Shown piece by piece: positions 48,901-59,115 of a stretch of DNA of 64,000 bases. The notes below the pieces were generated by a model. The model did no database searches. It was not told the origin of the DNA and saw only the letters and a program-made list of their open reading frames with translations. The stretch is from Marisa cornuarietis. Lineage: Eukaryota > Mollusca > Gastropoda > Architaenioglossa > Ampullariidae. Both the position numbers and the translations under genes were made by a program. The stretch covers positions 9,919,501-9,983,500 of the forward strand of contig SMMW01000585.1 of the NCBI GenBank assembly GCA_004794655.1, written 5' to 3'. The stretch's first letter is position 1. Each line of letters starts with the position of its first letter.

Positions 48901-49242
48901 GCAACTGTCAATACAAGATCAGAAAACCAGTTGGATGCAAAACCTCTCGACGCTATTACTGTTCAAGCATTGCCATGCATGAACATTACTCACAGTCATG
49001 GGATGAGGTCAACTCTAGCAGGACTCGAACTGGAAAAAACTACAGACAATATTGCTGAAGTTCAGTTAAGCCACTGCTCTGAGACTTGTGCAACTTTTGC
49101 CACACAGTTCGCAGGGGCCAGCTTTGAGCCAAGTGCCAAGCAAGCTCTAATATCCACGTCTTTGCTGTCATCAGATAATCGTGAGCTACCACTTTCTGCA
49201 GCTCATCAGCAGGTAGTCATTTCACACATGAAAATGTTGTGA
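45964..49242 (+). CDS. 1092-aa Ser/Thr/Gln-rich orphan protein, single exon
   Basis: One uninterrupted frame of 1092 codons runs from ATG 45964 to TGA 49240-49242. Upstream in-frame sequence is open to 45808, so the true start could be further left if spliced. The ATG context is weak (T at -3). No folded domain is recognisable. Visible features: a basic, Arg-rich N-terminal segment (HEQRLRRMEIQFGRARLLAQ at about residues 60-80); an STP-rich region with SPVSLVPRTDSQEDPLDSW and SSGYSSALTASMDS; a second LDSW near residue 645; and a short amphipathic helix (VNKITSLLEKWNSLEHQLAQ) near residues 793-812 that could pair as a coiled coil. Cys and His are scattered without zinc-finger spacing. The first 0.7 kb is CpG-rich and the rest CpG-poor. 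A donor-like CAG then GTAGTC at 49212 is phase 0, so an alternative product could splice onward. Scaffold or centrosome-type roles are conceivable but unsupported. Confidence 0.85.
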   Translation: MPGALRNAHEVVEAGGDGTAQNPQSGVTEVGHNNSNDRMESAVAQEVGGQEVWRRRQAFGMNGTKAHEQRLRRMEIQFGRARLLAQPWEECRHRVVHLLTAGTNDGTTTSGQTSSQKVAWSHNQAVLDLHPLCRGTFRDLANDTGGRDSAEDTKDEWGAMSRVGFLSPVSLVPRTDSQEDPLDSWTLNQTLLSPIHEECSTPTSSCSCQRWEKCPTDSPWKNVGLTSPITPVSSSGYSSALTASMDSLLNESAESRTNGSNDDGNSTAGAAAESGSLGIQQNGMNFANDMDGIFKTAPKKKSAVAFTDLGMNRDRSSEPSDKTMALSHVAEPCTLVRPKETEKSMLNRGWINAHTSDVSHVCDESSSKEIWGANCVLGKDPIQNFLGKDKEAGLQKPVFCDARREEDENIVGMWEPESVSAAQTIVTDNWQHSDSAAISSSTDCAQVNPTRHSSLPFPLELSHPCFEDLENTDESNTRESSYVPSSPTGKISTQENIAQNSANTFFVHHKPVYSMKTSALDTHLVRETILYENKDRKTLEVCGLQNMDGKQEANAERGSHLNISTTVSSKVVIGGDDGHGALMWSDRDHRCSAAHSQVTTEQNKDSEHSLLLTEAHNVLRMGGLYKQSNSSSPQPHKVPQDTSLDSWEGCLQDNKHQSELGADHPLNLFKPLLDKDSDCSQTWRGKLLNSHEEQNGCNAALLAQQHLSKNVDPPFTCGGCISEPSDFQGERDSFQEYKFSVQTDFTFCAGTNTAEPVDMPGESAAMLNSTSQALPSSSSSQAAFFPGKEKQSKVNKITSLLEKWNSLEHQLAQSNQRKPPPESTKLACTSELPPDASQDVSTQGFEDEDLAARGDKDCCIPTANYSVEAVKQQQQFSGVVEKDASTPASTVENTCKYQLGLSDAYARMELPHVQSLVAKFSHSSPFLLAGIGSLGNERHTQQSHKLSCHHRAVSQHLQKSHSINLQHTQVQNAPASISVATVNTRSENQLDAKPLDAITVQALPCMNITHSHGMRSTLAGLELEKTTDNIAEVQLSHCSETCATFATQFAGASFEPSAKQALISTSLLSSDNRELPLSAAHQQVVISHMKML

Positions 49243-52200
49243 GAGGGAAATACACAAATCTTACATGAAATGTTCCCTTCCATTTTGTAAATTAGCATTT
49301 GCATAGTTTTAAAAAATTGTCATCACAGTTGCTTAGTGTGTTGTATTCTTTAAAATGCCTTTTTGCTCAGTCTGCTTGCTTTGTTTATATGACCCTCATT
49401 TTGTTAATGGGCTTGGATTTGCTTATGCTGTGCTTGAAGCATATTTATTTTTAAATAAGCAGGATTGCTATTGGTGAGACATTGTAAGCAATATCTTGAT
49501 GATGGAAAACTTTCTCTTAGACACCAATCTGGCAGTAATTGATAATAAAAATAATGTAATTAGAAGTGACCGATTTTTTGCCATCACTGATAGTGTCTAA
49601 AGATGATCATTCAGAGGGCTCCACGTATGGTCTTCCAAAAATGGTACATGCAGCTTTACATTAAACATTCAGTTTTTTGTTTGTTTTTTGGGGGTAGTGG
49701 TTTAAATTCTTAGTATGCTATAGGGCTAGTCTAAGCTAGTCTAACCCCTCCCCATCCCCAGCATAAAAGTACAGCAGAGGTTTGAACAAAATTTATTTGC
49801 ATCAGAAGCACTGATTGTGTGACCTGCATCTGCTGGATGGACAAACTGAAGGAGTGAATATTACTCAGTTGTATGTTTTTGTTTTTCTTGCTCCCACCCT
49901 CCTGCAGGTCAGTGTTTGCTCCAGTAGACATGCTACTGCAACCAGCCATAACACCCCCCCTGTCCTCACCTCACCCCCTTCCTACCCTTCCCCTCCCTTG
50001 CAGACAGCACGAGCAAGGGTAGGCACTGGGCACTCCATTGCACTGCTACGTCTCAGCCGCGGACAGCACGTCCAATCACCAGTCTTTAAAAGGAATGTGA
50101 GTAACTGGTGTACAGCCACTGTGCGGTTCTTTGGCGCTGCACTTCTTGGTGGGATCTTAATATTCCTTGCTTTTTGCAACTGCAGGGTGTTGCTGCACAT
50201 CTCAATTATAATTTAGCTTTCAGACGTGTGAGCATGCTTTCAAAAAAATTATTTGAGGCTTTTTTTTTTTTTTGGTATATAAGCTTCTGTCACCTCCTTG
50301 AATGTTTCTTTTAAAAATAACTCTTTCCTGTTGTACTTTGGCTCCTGCTTGCCCTTAAAGGAATCAAAGATAATGACGGAATTCCTATTGTCTAATACAT
50401 GTAGTTGGGTTTTTTTGGGACTTTGAGTTATGTAGAGATGGGAAAAACAGCTTGTAACATAAATAGCTTTCAGTTTGTCACAAAGTGTGATAATAATGAT
50501 AATATTTAGTATGAGAAAAGTAGATTTCACATGATCAAATATATATTTATAAATTATGTGAGCTGTAGTGATTAAGATTCTTCTCTCTTATGCGGATATG
50601 TGCGCCTGCACATTTTTTTCACCCCACCCCCCCCCCCTTTCTCTCTCACAAGGGAGGCCATCTCACCATCATAAGTTTCTGAGCAAACGTGCTTGCTTCC
50701 CTTTAGTGCTTGCGGGTTTAGGTTATGTCGTCACATTGCTTTGTGTATGGCGTTTAGATGCATCATACAGAGACCTGCAACATATCAATTTGTCTTCAGA
50801 GAATTTCACCCAAAACACCTGGTTTCCATTAAAATTTTGCATTTTTAACAGCCTTTCATTAACAGCTCACACTGCCTTGTTAGTCTTTGCTTGTGTAGCA
50901 TTGCTTCAAAAGTAGTAGTATTCTAAGAACTGTTTGTGGCATTTTATACTTATTGTTTCAGCGTGGGTGGCTTAGGTCAGTGGTGCCCAAACATTTCTTG
51001 CCCGAGGGCTGCACTCAACATGACATAAAATCTCGTGGGCCAGAACATAGCAGTTTTGCCAGAATCCTGCCAACTTTAAAAATGAAATTATGCAGCGAAA
51101 TATCAAAAATTGTATGTACAGCAACAAAAGAGCGACCTTGTGGCGGCATCGGGGTGATATGTCATCCTGTGTCCGGTTAAAATGAGCAGGCCGCATGAGG
51201 TACCTTCGTGGGGCAGATGTGGCCCACGGGCCATAAGTTGGGCACACCTGGCTTAGGCTCACTTTAATTTCATTTGTTACAGTTTGTCACTGTGTTATTC
51301 ATTCACAATTTTCTTTTCAGAGTGTCATTTTCCATTTTCTGTGGCAGTAATCTGTTCATTCTCTGGAGACCATGGTGTTTGTTTTTTTTTTCTATTATTG
51401 TTTTTTAATCTGATGCTAATTATGCTTGTTTTAATGTAGTTAAAATGGGTAATGAAGGACCAAGTGTTATGTAGATAGAGCAGATCAAAAGATGTTGCTG
51501 TAAAAGCAATATGTCAGCTATCATGTGAACCTATCAGACATTGCTCAACAAACCAGTGACAGGAAGGTAGGGTGTAGGATGATACAGAAGTTTATTTTTC
51601 TCTTTATACCTCAACTGTTGGTAAATTTCTTTGATTATAGTAGCAAGTGAATGCTTTCTCATTAGGAATACTCACACAAAATTAATGCAAGTGTCAAATG
51701 CTAATTTTTTTAAAATCCAGAAACATTCTACTAAATAAACAATTAAAAGATTACCAAGAAGAATATGACATAAACTTCATATTTGTTAGTCAAAATGCCA
51801 AGAAGTATAAAATATGAAGATACTTACGAAAGCATGTCCCATGCTAAAAAGCGAAGCAGCATTAATAGTGAAAGGAGTAACAATGAGTGGTCTTTTAGGC
51901 AATGTCTGCAGTGAATGTAGAAGGTAGGACAGGTTTTATTGGGAAGTATGATCATCTGTGACAGCTGCTGTATGGAAACATAATACATCAGTGCACATCA
52001 CTTTCCTACACCATGCCTCCTACACGTACCAACAGAAACACTAGATGAATAGAGCCACACCTGTGACTGCAGGCCCCACTGGCTTGTATCATTTCAGACT
52101 CACACAAGCACACAGACACAAATGCATGGATGCTACATGCAAACTTTCAGTATTTACATTAAAATTTGTGTCATGTCTGAAGATTTCATGATCTACACGT

Positions 52201-53500
52201 ACATCCTTGATTTGCCAGGTTGTGCATAGTTTGCTGCTTTTCTTTTGGCTCATATAGTAACTTGCTTCTGTGCAATAGCTTATGAACAATAAAGTGTATT
52301 TATATATTTTTTAGTTTTCATTTCTACTTCTACATCCACATTCATTGACTGAATTACTGTTCATAGTCTGGCAGTTTTTTTCTAAAAAGGAAACTATAAT
52401 TCCTGCTAGCAAGAGGATAAGGTTCAGTGAAGTGGGGGTTGCACTTAAGGGAATATTGCTCATAGATTCAGCAGTCAAAAATCAATAAATACAGTTGTGA
52501 TGTGGCCTGTGTGAGGAGAGACAAGCAGCCTGTCATGACGTATTGTGTAGAAATCTGCATATACTAGTTTCACAACCATGGGCTGCATGTTAACAACAGT
52601 ATGGCCAAGCCATATTAAGAAACATATGTCAGTAAGTACAAGGTTTTGTAAATGTCTGTACATGAGGCAGAAGATAAAAGACAGTGATGGTGACTAAGAC
52701 TGTCAGACTGTTACGATGTCTCTCTTTGGTTTATGGGCACATATGGATGTTTGACCATGTTAAAACACCTTTAGCTGCATGATTATATGGGTTAAGAATT
52801 ATTTTCATGTATCAAATTATCATATATTCATCTGGCATTGCTGTGAAAAGGCTTCGAGATGAATCTTTTGACATCAGATTATGATTTGCTTTTGCTGTTT
52901 TACTAATGAGCCGAATGTTGTTAATGGTTTGAATAGACTGATGCAGGCTGTTTTTACTTGATCTTAAACTAGTTTGCAGTTTGTTTGTTTTCAGTATTAA
53001 TGGTTAGTTGTTGATTTAGCAAAATTTCATTGAAAAGTTCTGGCTTATGGTGGAATGGAAAGTGCAAGTTCCCTTGCTTGGGTAATGAACAAGTTTCCAA
53101 ACTTAAAATGTATCACAGATTATCAAAATATTCAAAGCTCAATTTAGTGTTTCTTACATTAGTTGAAAAAATATTTAAGAAATTGATTCAACATTCTTGA
53201 GGTTTTAAATATGCAAGCTAAACCTTAAACCTTATTAACTGGTACTTTATCCTTAAGTGAGTAATTCTTTTCTGTTGCAAAAAATAAGGGGTGGGGGACA
53301 AGAAGTTAAGAGCTTTGAAAATAAGAGCGATGCTGGAAGCTTATATAGTCAAAGTTTACATGCAACCAGGAAACTTGTGAATATATAAAATAAAAACTGT
53401 CAGATAGTTCATGCTCTTTCCACTTTGTTAAAAAAAGAAAGCGATAGATCTGACCTTTTTTTGTGCTGACCAAACTGAATCGCATAGCACACAAGTAGTT
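49243..53500 (+). other. Probable long 3' UTR and AT-rich flank
   Basis: It follows the stop codon without a break in composition: AT-rich and CpG-poor. AATAAA signals occur at 49544-49549 and 52288-52293. It contains the hAT-type MITE at 50978-51250 and C-rich runs near 50620. No coding frame is supported on either strand. How far the transcript extends cannot be told from sequence. Confidence 0.45.
50978..51250. mobile_element. 273-bp hAT-type MITE with 8-bp target duplication
   Basis: The left end is CAGTGGTGCCCAAAC and the right end, read inward, is CAGGTGTGCCCAACTTATGG, giving 11 of the first 14 positions in common. Subterminal GGCCCACGGGCC and CCGCATGAGG phrases are typical of non-autonomous hAT elements known in many animals. 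The flanks are GCTTAGGT (50970-50977) and GCTTAGGC (51251-51258), an 8-bp duplication with one difference, as hAT elements make. No transposase coding is present. Confidence 0.9.
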
Positions 53501-56500
53501 GAGGCTGGCATGAATGTTATCAACCACAGATAATAGCTACCACTCCAAAGCCAGAAAATGCTGGTTTCTCCGCAGTGCGTGGCATTTCCCCCACCTTGTC
53601 GTCTGTCTTCCTTCGAATTACCTTTCTCACCCCTCTTGCCTCTTGTAAGTAGCTCTTAGCAAGGGGAGATAATTGCTTAGTCATCTTGATTACTTCAGCC
53701 ACCCTAAAGGAAACGGCACCCGACAGTTCATAGTGACGAACTTTTTTCACAAAGAAAAACTTTCTTTCATGCGCCTGTCCATAAAATGTGGTGACAAACT
53801 GCAATGCCAGCGCCAGTAAACTCGAAGGTCTTGAGTTTCCTTGGATTGTGTGTGATGCCACCGCCAGTTGTTCAGACTGTCATTGTGGTGCGTTGGGCCA
53901 ACTGTTAATATGATACCATTACAGTGCGCGTTGCCGCCATTTTGGCAGTCTACCAGGAACCCCAAGCGCGCAGACCTTATATCACTTGTTTCTCCGAGTC
54001 TTCAACCACTACCCCTCCCAGACAAATGATAGACAACTCTTGCATAGAATACATCCACACATAGCCTTTTAAATACGTATACCAAGTTGGCAATGGTTTT
54101 AGAATGTGCAGCAGATTATCACCTTATAATTGCCCTGTCTGCAATCGTATTTTCTCAAAGTTGTCAAAGTATTGGATTAATTATAATATTTATTGTACTA
54201 TTGTAGATGATCACGGTACCTTGTTGTACCATAAATGGGGTTCAGAATGTTAACGTTACAACGTTCTGTTTACTGTGGTACAATCACTGCCACCTGGAGG
54301 AGAGATTTCACGCGATCATTTGGGAGAATGCGGCCCATCGCCCAGCACATTTTCTCGCCAGTAGCCCTTTCCCCATTGCTCGTTTCTATGACAACAAGTG
54401 GCGGCGTTTGCCAAAACTTTTCCATCTTACATAGAGACACTGGGAAAATAAAATTGTAGCTTTTATTTGGCGAAGGAACCAGGGGAGAAAAGGAGGGAAA
54501 CCCTCCCCCCCCCTCGAAAAAGATACCGAGACAAGAATGTGAACGTCGATCATTGTCAGCATGGTGTTTGCCTCCCTCCTCCCACCTTCCCAAAGCCGAG
54601 CATCTTCCTACGCCACTGCTCCCCTGTCAGATTTTCTTGACTATTTTGGTTTTTTTCCGGCCCATGGATTTCCTTGGCTTAGCTGCCATATTCCACTGAG
54701 AATAGGAGAAACATGTTGTTTAGACTTGCCGAAAAGGAGTGGATTAAGTTTACATTATGTACAGCAATTTATGTTCAGTGCCTTTCCACCTATGTTTCGT
54801 GCTTATTTTGTTAGTTTCAACAACTTACATGTTTAGACATGTCTACAAGTTTGCAGGGTCCATAAACTCATTCAGTTCAAGCTGCTCAAATTTTGTAACA
54901 TAGAACTGGAAATGGCGGCACTGACAACATACAGGAGTATCGAGGCTGGTTAGGAATGATGGGAAATACCAGCAAGTACGCAAAAACGATGTGTCATCAT
55001 GCTGTGCCCCCCCCCCCCACACACACACACTGGATAATATAAGTTTCGGAAAGCACAAACATGACCTGAATTATGCCCCCCCCCCCACTTTATCAAAACT
55101 ATATTTTTTAATCAAATTATTTTTGACGATCAGCTTTGGAATTTTTTGGGAGGCGGGGAGAGGTTACCTGAAAACAACTCTAATACTCCCTATAGCATAA
55201 AGCTGCCTACCTGTTCTCACCGCCGCTACAGGCATCGGTGCCAGAAAGTGAAAGCATCGTCTGGTCTACGAACACCCGTGTGTAGGTGTGCGCGCGCATC
55301 CTTGCCAAGTTCTGCACCCACTTAGCGTGTTTTCGCATAAACCACCACGACACAAACAGCTCCACAGGCTAGAGCGGTGGAGAAGGGTGGGGGTGCAGGT
55401 TTCATATCAGCCCTCGGTACTCAAAACAGACCAGACAATGGGGTGGTGGAGGGAGTTAGAGGAGCGTGGGATGGCGGCGGGGGTGGGTGGGGGAATAACA
55501 GCGATTGCTTCCCTTTGACTGCACATTTCTTTCTAGCCGTTTTTTCTCCAGTTTTGAAACTGGACTGGTTGATCGGGGTTAAGCACACGCCTTGATTTAT
55601 AATATCTTACCTTAAGGTGCGTTTGATGAGGTGCTTGAAATGTGTGCTGGCTCTGTACCCCTGTCTTAATTTCCCCCCTTCTTCCCCGCCCAACCAATCA
55701 CCCACCAACTACACCTTCCAGACACCTTTCCGCTTTAGCTTTCCGTGCCAGAGCCACGCCCCCGCCCATTGCCAACATGTCAGCGATGCCGAAGTAGACC
55801 CACGTAGCGGCGCGAAAGGTGGCTAGCGCTGCAGGCAGGTAGTTGCAGTGCTGTTCCCTGACGTGTTGCGTACCTATCTATTCTTGCCGGCTTCTGGGTG
55901 CCTAAACCGTAACCCACCCTTCACCACACCCACCCCTTGAACTACCCGGCCAGTGGTCATTGGTGCCACTCGCTGTTAGCGTTCCTCGCACCCGTCGAGG
56001 CCTTACTTCCCTCGCCTCCTAACTATACACCCACCCGATACGCTCGGGCGAGTCTCTGACCGTTGGTACCCGTCGTGTGTGTGACCCTGTTTGACGTCAC
56101 CCAGACAACCATTGGCCATCTCGCACCGCATCACCTGACCTCCCTTTCCCCCCCGCTTCCAACATTCCTTCTCCTCGTCCTGTAGCTCGTCATTCTTCGC
56201 AGTTTTGCTTGTAGAGAGATTAGAACTGACCTCTTTGCTGCTTGCAACCGATGCCGTGGTTTTGTCCTGCGTCAGCAGTGCTAAGTAGCATCTGGCGCGT
56301 GGCTAAGCAGGGGAATTTACTCTCTGATAGAATTCTTTTTGCACCACGTGCGATTTTTGTTTCGTAGGGGGAAAACTATTTCCTTGTCCCGACATCTAGC
56401 TAACTGTTGAGAGCAGTCAGTAGAATAGTTTCATATCTGAAGCCATAAAGTTGTGGTCAAACTGTTTTATTACCCTGGAACGCAGAACAAGAACTGCGTC

Positions 56501-56610
56501 GATGGTGCCTTTGACCACTGGATGTGATTAGTCTCTACAGGGAACTTGCCATACACCATACCACCTGGTGCCTTATTTTTGTTGGAATATTTTTTTTGTT
56601 TGTTTTAAAG
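53501..56610. other. Gene-free stretch
   Basis: Composition shifts from AT-rich back to CpG-rich between about 53.5 and 55.2 kb. It contains poly-C/A runs near 55009-55030 and 55077-55087. No exon is supported. CpG-rich sequence at 55.2-56.3 kb could be a promoter for the exon at 56611, but no specific element is evident. Confidence 0.45.
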
Positions 56611-56914
56611 AAAGGAGATACAGCCATCAGTGATAACACTCGGCACTGTCGTGGCATTTGGTTGAAAAATAACTGTCAATATTTGCTAAGCGCATAAAGG
56701 GATAGTCTAAAGATGTCCGCCGGCGGTCGCTCAGCAGCGGGCCGTGACTATATTAACATGCTGGCCAACCGTTACAAGGATGCCCGACAGCCGGCTCCAG
56801 GTAAAAGAATCACGTACCAGTCTGAGGAGGTGTCTTATTCTTTTTCACAGGAGGAGGAGATGAGACAAGATGGACGAACAGTTTACAAAAGCCACGAGGA
56901 GCAGTCCTTCTCCG
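56611..56914 (+). CDS. Exon with start codon of an unrecognised protein (67 codons)
   Basis: A T-rich acceptor (TTTTTTTTGTTTGTTTTAAAG) precedes a 102-nt leader and ATG 56713. An in-frame TAA lies upstream and A is at -3. Coding reads MSAGGRSAAGRDYINMLANR, then YKDARQPAPGKRITYQSEEV, SYSFSQEEEMRQDGRTVYKS and HEEQSFS, before donor TCTCCG then GTGAGT. It ends in phase 1. Alternating polar and aromatic residues (RITYQSEEVSYSFS, RTVYKSHEEQSFS) look like two related beta-type strands. An internal GTAAAA to CACAG pair (56801-56850) could be a 50-bp intron, but the frame across it is open and protein-like, so I treat it as coding. The family is unknown; the next exon lies beyond the window or was not recognised. 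Confidence 0.65.
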
Positions 56915-57099
56915 GTGAGTGTTGTCTACTTCTGTGTCCGTAGCTTTAGTCGACCTGCATGCTTGGTCGACCTGTTTGTGTGTGCGTGTCTCGCACAGAC
57001 TTGTTTAGTTCGTATACTTGTCTGTCAGCTTGCGTGTTTTCATGCCTGTCTCATTGTCAGTCTTGCTGTGTGTGTTTATGTACAGTATATACACTGGGC

Positions 57100-57305
57100 T
57101 GGTTGATGGCCCCGTGACTAAAGTTTCTGTCACCACAACAGTGAGAATCGAGTGTTTTGGGTTCGCATGGCTCCGACATGCCTATCTCTGGATGCGACAC
57201 GTTTACAGGGTTGACCGTCGTTGGTTTTCTCTGGGTCCTCCGGCTTCCCCCACCCCTGTGTGTGTAAAACGCTTTGATCCTGGGTTAGGGGACTAGGATA
57301 ATATA
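57100..57305 (+). mobile_element. SINE with GGTTTTCTC-type central domain
   Basis: The head reads GGCCCCGTGACTAAAG (A-box region) and TTTTGGGTTCGCATGGC (B-box region). The centre, GTTGGTTTTCTCTGGGTCCT then CCGGCTTCCCCCACC, is the same central segment as in the 2.6-3.9 kb SINEs but in the opposite orientation and with a different head. The 3' part is GTGTAAAACGCTTTGATCC. No target duplication is obvious, so it is probably old. Confidence 0.7.
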
Positions 57306-58149
57306 GCTCTTTTATTCTCAGTTATTCGATTAGCTAGTGTAATTATCACGGAATGCCAAATAAAAATATGGTACAAGGATTGTCAGCGTTAGTTCAGAAA
57401 ATTAAGACCCCCCCTCTCTCTCCCGCCCTCTTTCACGCGCGCGCGTATATATACATATAACACACCCAGGTAGCGGTTAACATAGCGGTGCTAAAAACTG
57501 TATGGCCACGCACATCTTAAGTTGTGTTTTTAGTCTTTGTCCTGCAAGTGTGTGAACCAATAATTGATTTTTCCCCGCCTTCCCCAGCATCAGTTCTGGC
57601 TACGAGCCTACCGAATTAAAGCAGTTGTCATTGTCCTGCAACTGTAGCACACACACACACACACTCGGCTTGTTGACGTCAGCAGAAACCAGATTGAGGT
57701 CGGTGCAGATATCACTCGACAAGTGAGAAACGCGGAGAGGAGAAAAAGAAAAGACCGATAACATTTGAAGTATTTGAACATCCCTGGGTGCGGCACGCAG
57801 CAAGCCAGTCGGACAGTATATCGTCTTCACAGAGAAACGCCAGTATTTCATGGGGAAACGTTGGATTGCGCCCTCATGCACATGCATGGAGGTGGCTGTC
57901 TTCTTGGCGCTTGCAATGGCAGCGGAAGTGAGACACAACAAAACAGCAATGGCTCATTCCAGTTATTTTGGGCGAAAGCAAGCTCCCCCTCCCCCCCCCA
58001 CTCGCTAGCGGGGTAAACACCTGATGCAGCCAAAATATCTAAGTCTGTTTCGCGTTGCACCCGCGAATGAACCTGAGGTGGAGGTAGACTAACTTTCATG
58101 CTGAGATGCTTCTGCAGGTGTCATCCAGAGAAACAGCAGGTGCATACGA

Positions 58150-58235
58150 GTGGCCTGATCGACGTAGGACAGTGTCTCGTAGAACAAGCTAGCCTTATAG
58201 ACGTAGAACGGTGTCTTGTACAACAGGAAACTATC
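58150..58235. repeat. Imperfect ~45-bp tandem pair
   Basis: GATCGACGTAGGACAGTGTC then TCGTAGAACAAG is followed by ATAGACGTAGAACGGTGTCT then TGTACAACAGG. There are two diverged copies only. Confidence 0.6.
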
Positions 58236-59028
58236 TGACAAACTTGTTGGGTCTTTGTAGCAGCCATTTGTGTGTTCTGCACGTTCAGGACGAAAGGTCA
58301 GAGGTGGAAACCTCATTTTCATCAAGTCCCTGTCCGAGCTGGAATTCCATTCCGCACGTTCTCTTCATATTCCAACGCAACCCTATCCTCCCACGTGATT
58401 TTTTTCCCTCGTGGCCCTGCACCGGGCATGCGCAGACGGTCATACCTGTATACCCACCCCCACCCCTTTCACTGTGTCTCGAAGTTCCTCACGCTTTACT
58501 CAAGTGTCCCATATGTAGATTCGCTGCACACCGGTTGTTTTGCGCAAGTGTTGCACCAAACTCATCATGTCCGAACATCGCCAGCCCAGGCACGCCAGCC
58601 ATTGTCATCAAGTATTTCAAACCTCATGAGTGAAGGTGACGTTTGAAAGGTCTACACCCTCTTTCGAAATACATACCTCCCAACACCATCATCTCCTGAA
58701 CATGGTAAATTGTAGCTTACTGTTGATATATAAATAATAGAACTTCTGTCTTCAAAAACAAGGTCATATGATCCGTGGTTAAGGGGGTAGTTCAAAGCCT
58801 ACTCGGACTTCTGGAACACCCCCTTCCCTCTGTTCCCCCCCCTCTTTCTCCATCCAGCAGCTGCTGTGCGGGGGGAATGGCTACCTGATTTATCAGAGAA
58901 TGTAACGGCGACGGAAGGAGAGGGTAAGACTCCACCTTCCACATTCTGTACCCTAGACATGGTGAACCACTTTCACTGCTCCTACGACCACTAGGCTCTG
59001 AGATCCATTTATCTTCGGCGAAGAAAAC

Positions 59029-59115
59029 AAGGATTGCCAGGATAATTTGCCAAACTGTGGATTGTCAGGATAACTTGCCAGAAAATGTGGATCGTTGGAA
59101 TAACTTGCCAGATTT
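59029..59115. repeat. Three-unit ~30-bp repeat
   Basis: Three units share the pattern GGAT(T/C)G, then GGAATAA or GGATAA, then (C/T)TTGCCA: GGATTGCCAGGATAATTTGC, GGATTGTCAGGATAACTTGC and GGATCGTTGGAATAACTTGC, each followed by a short spacer. Confidence 0.8.
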
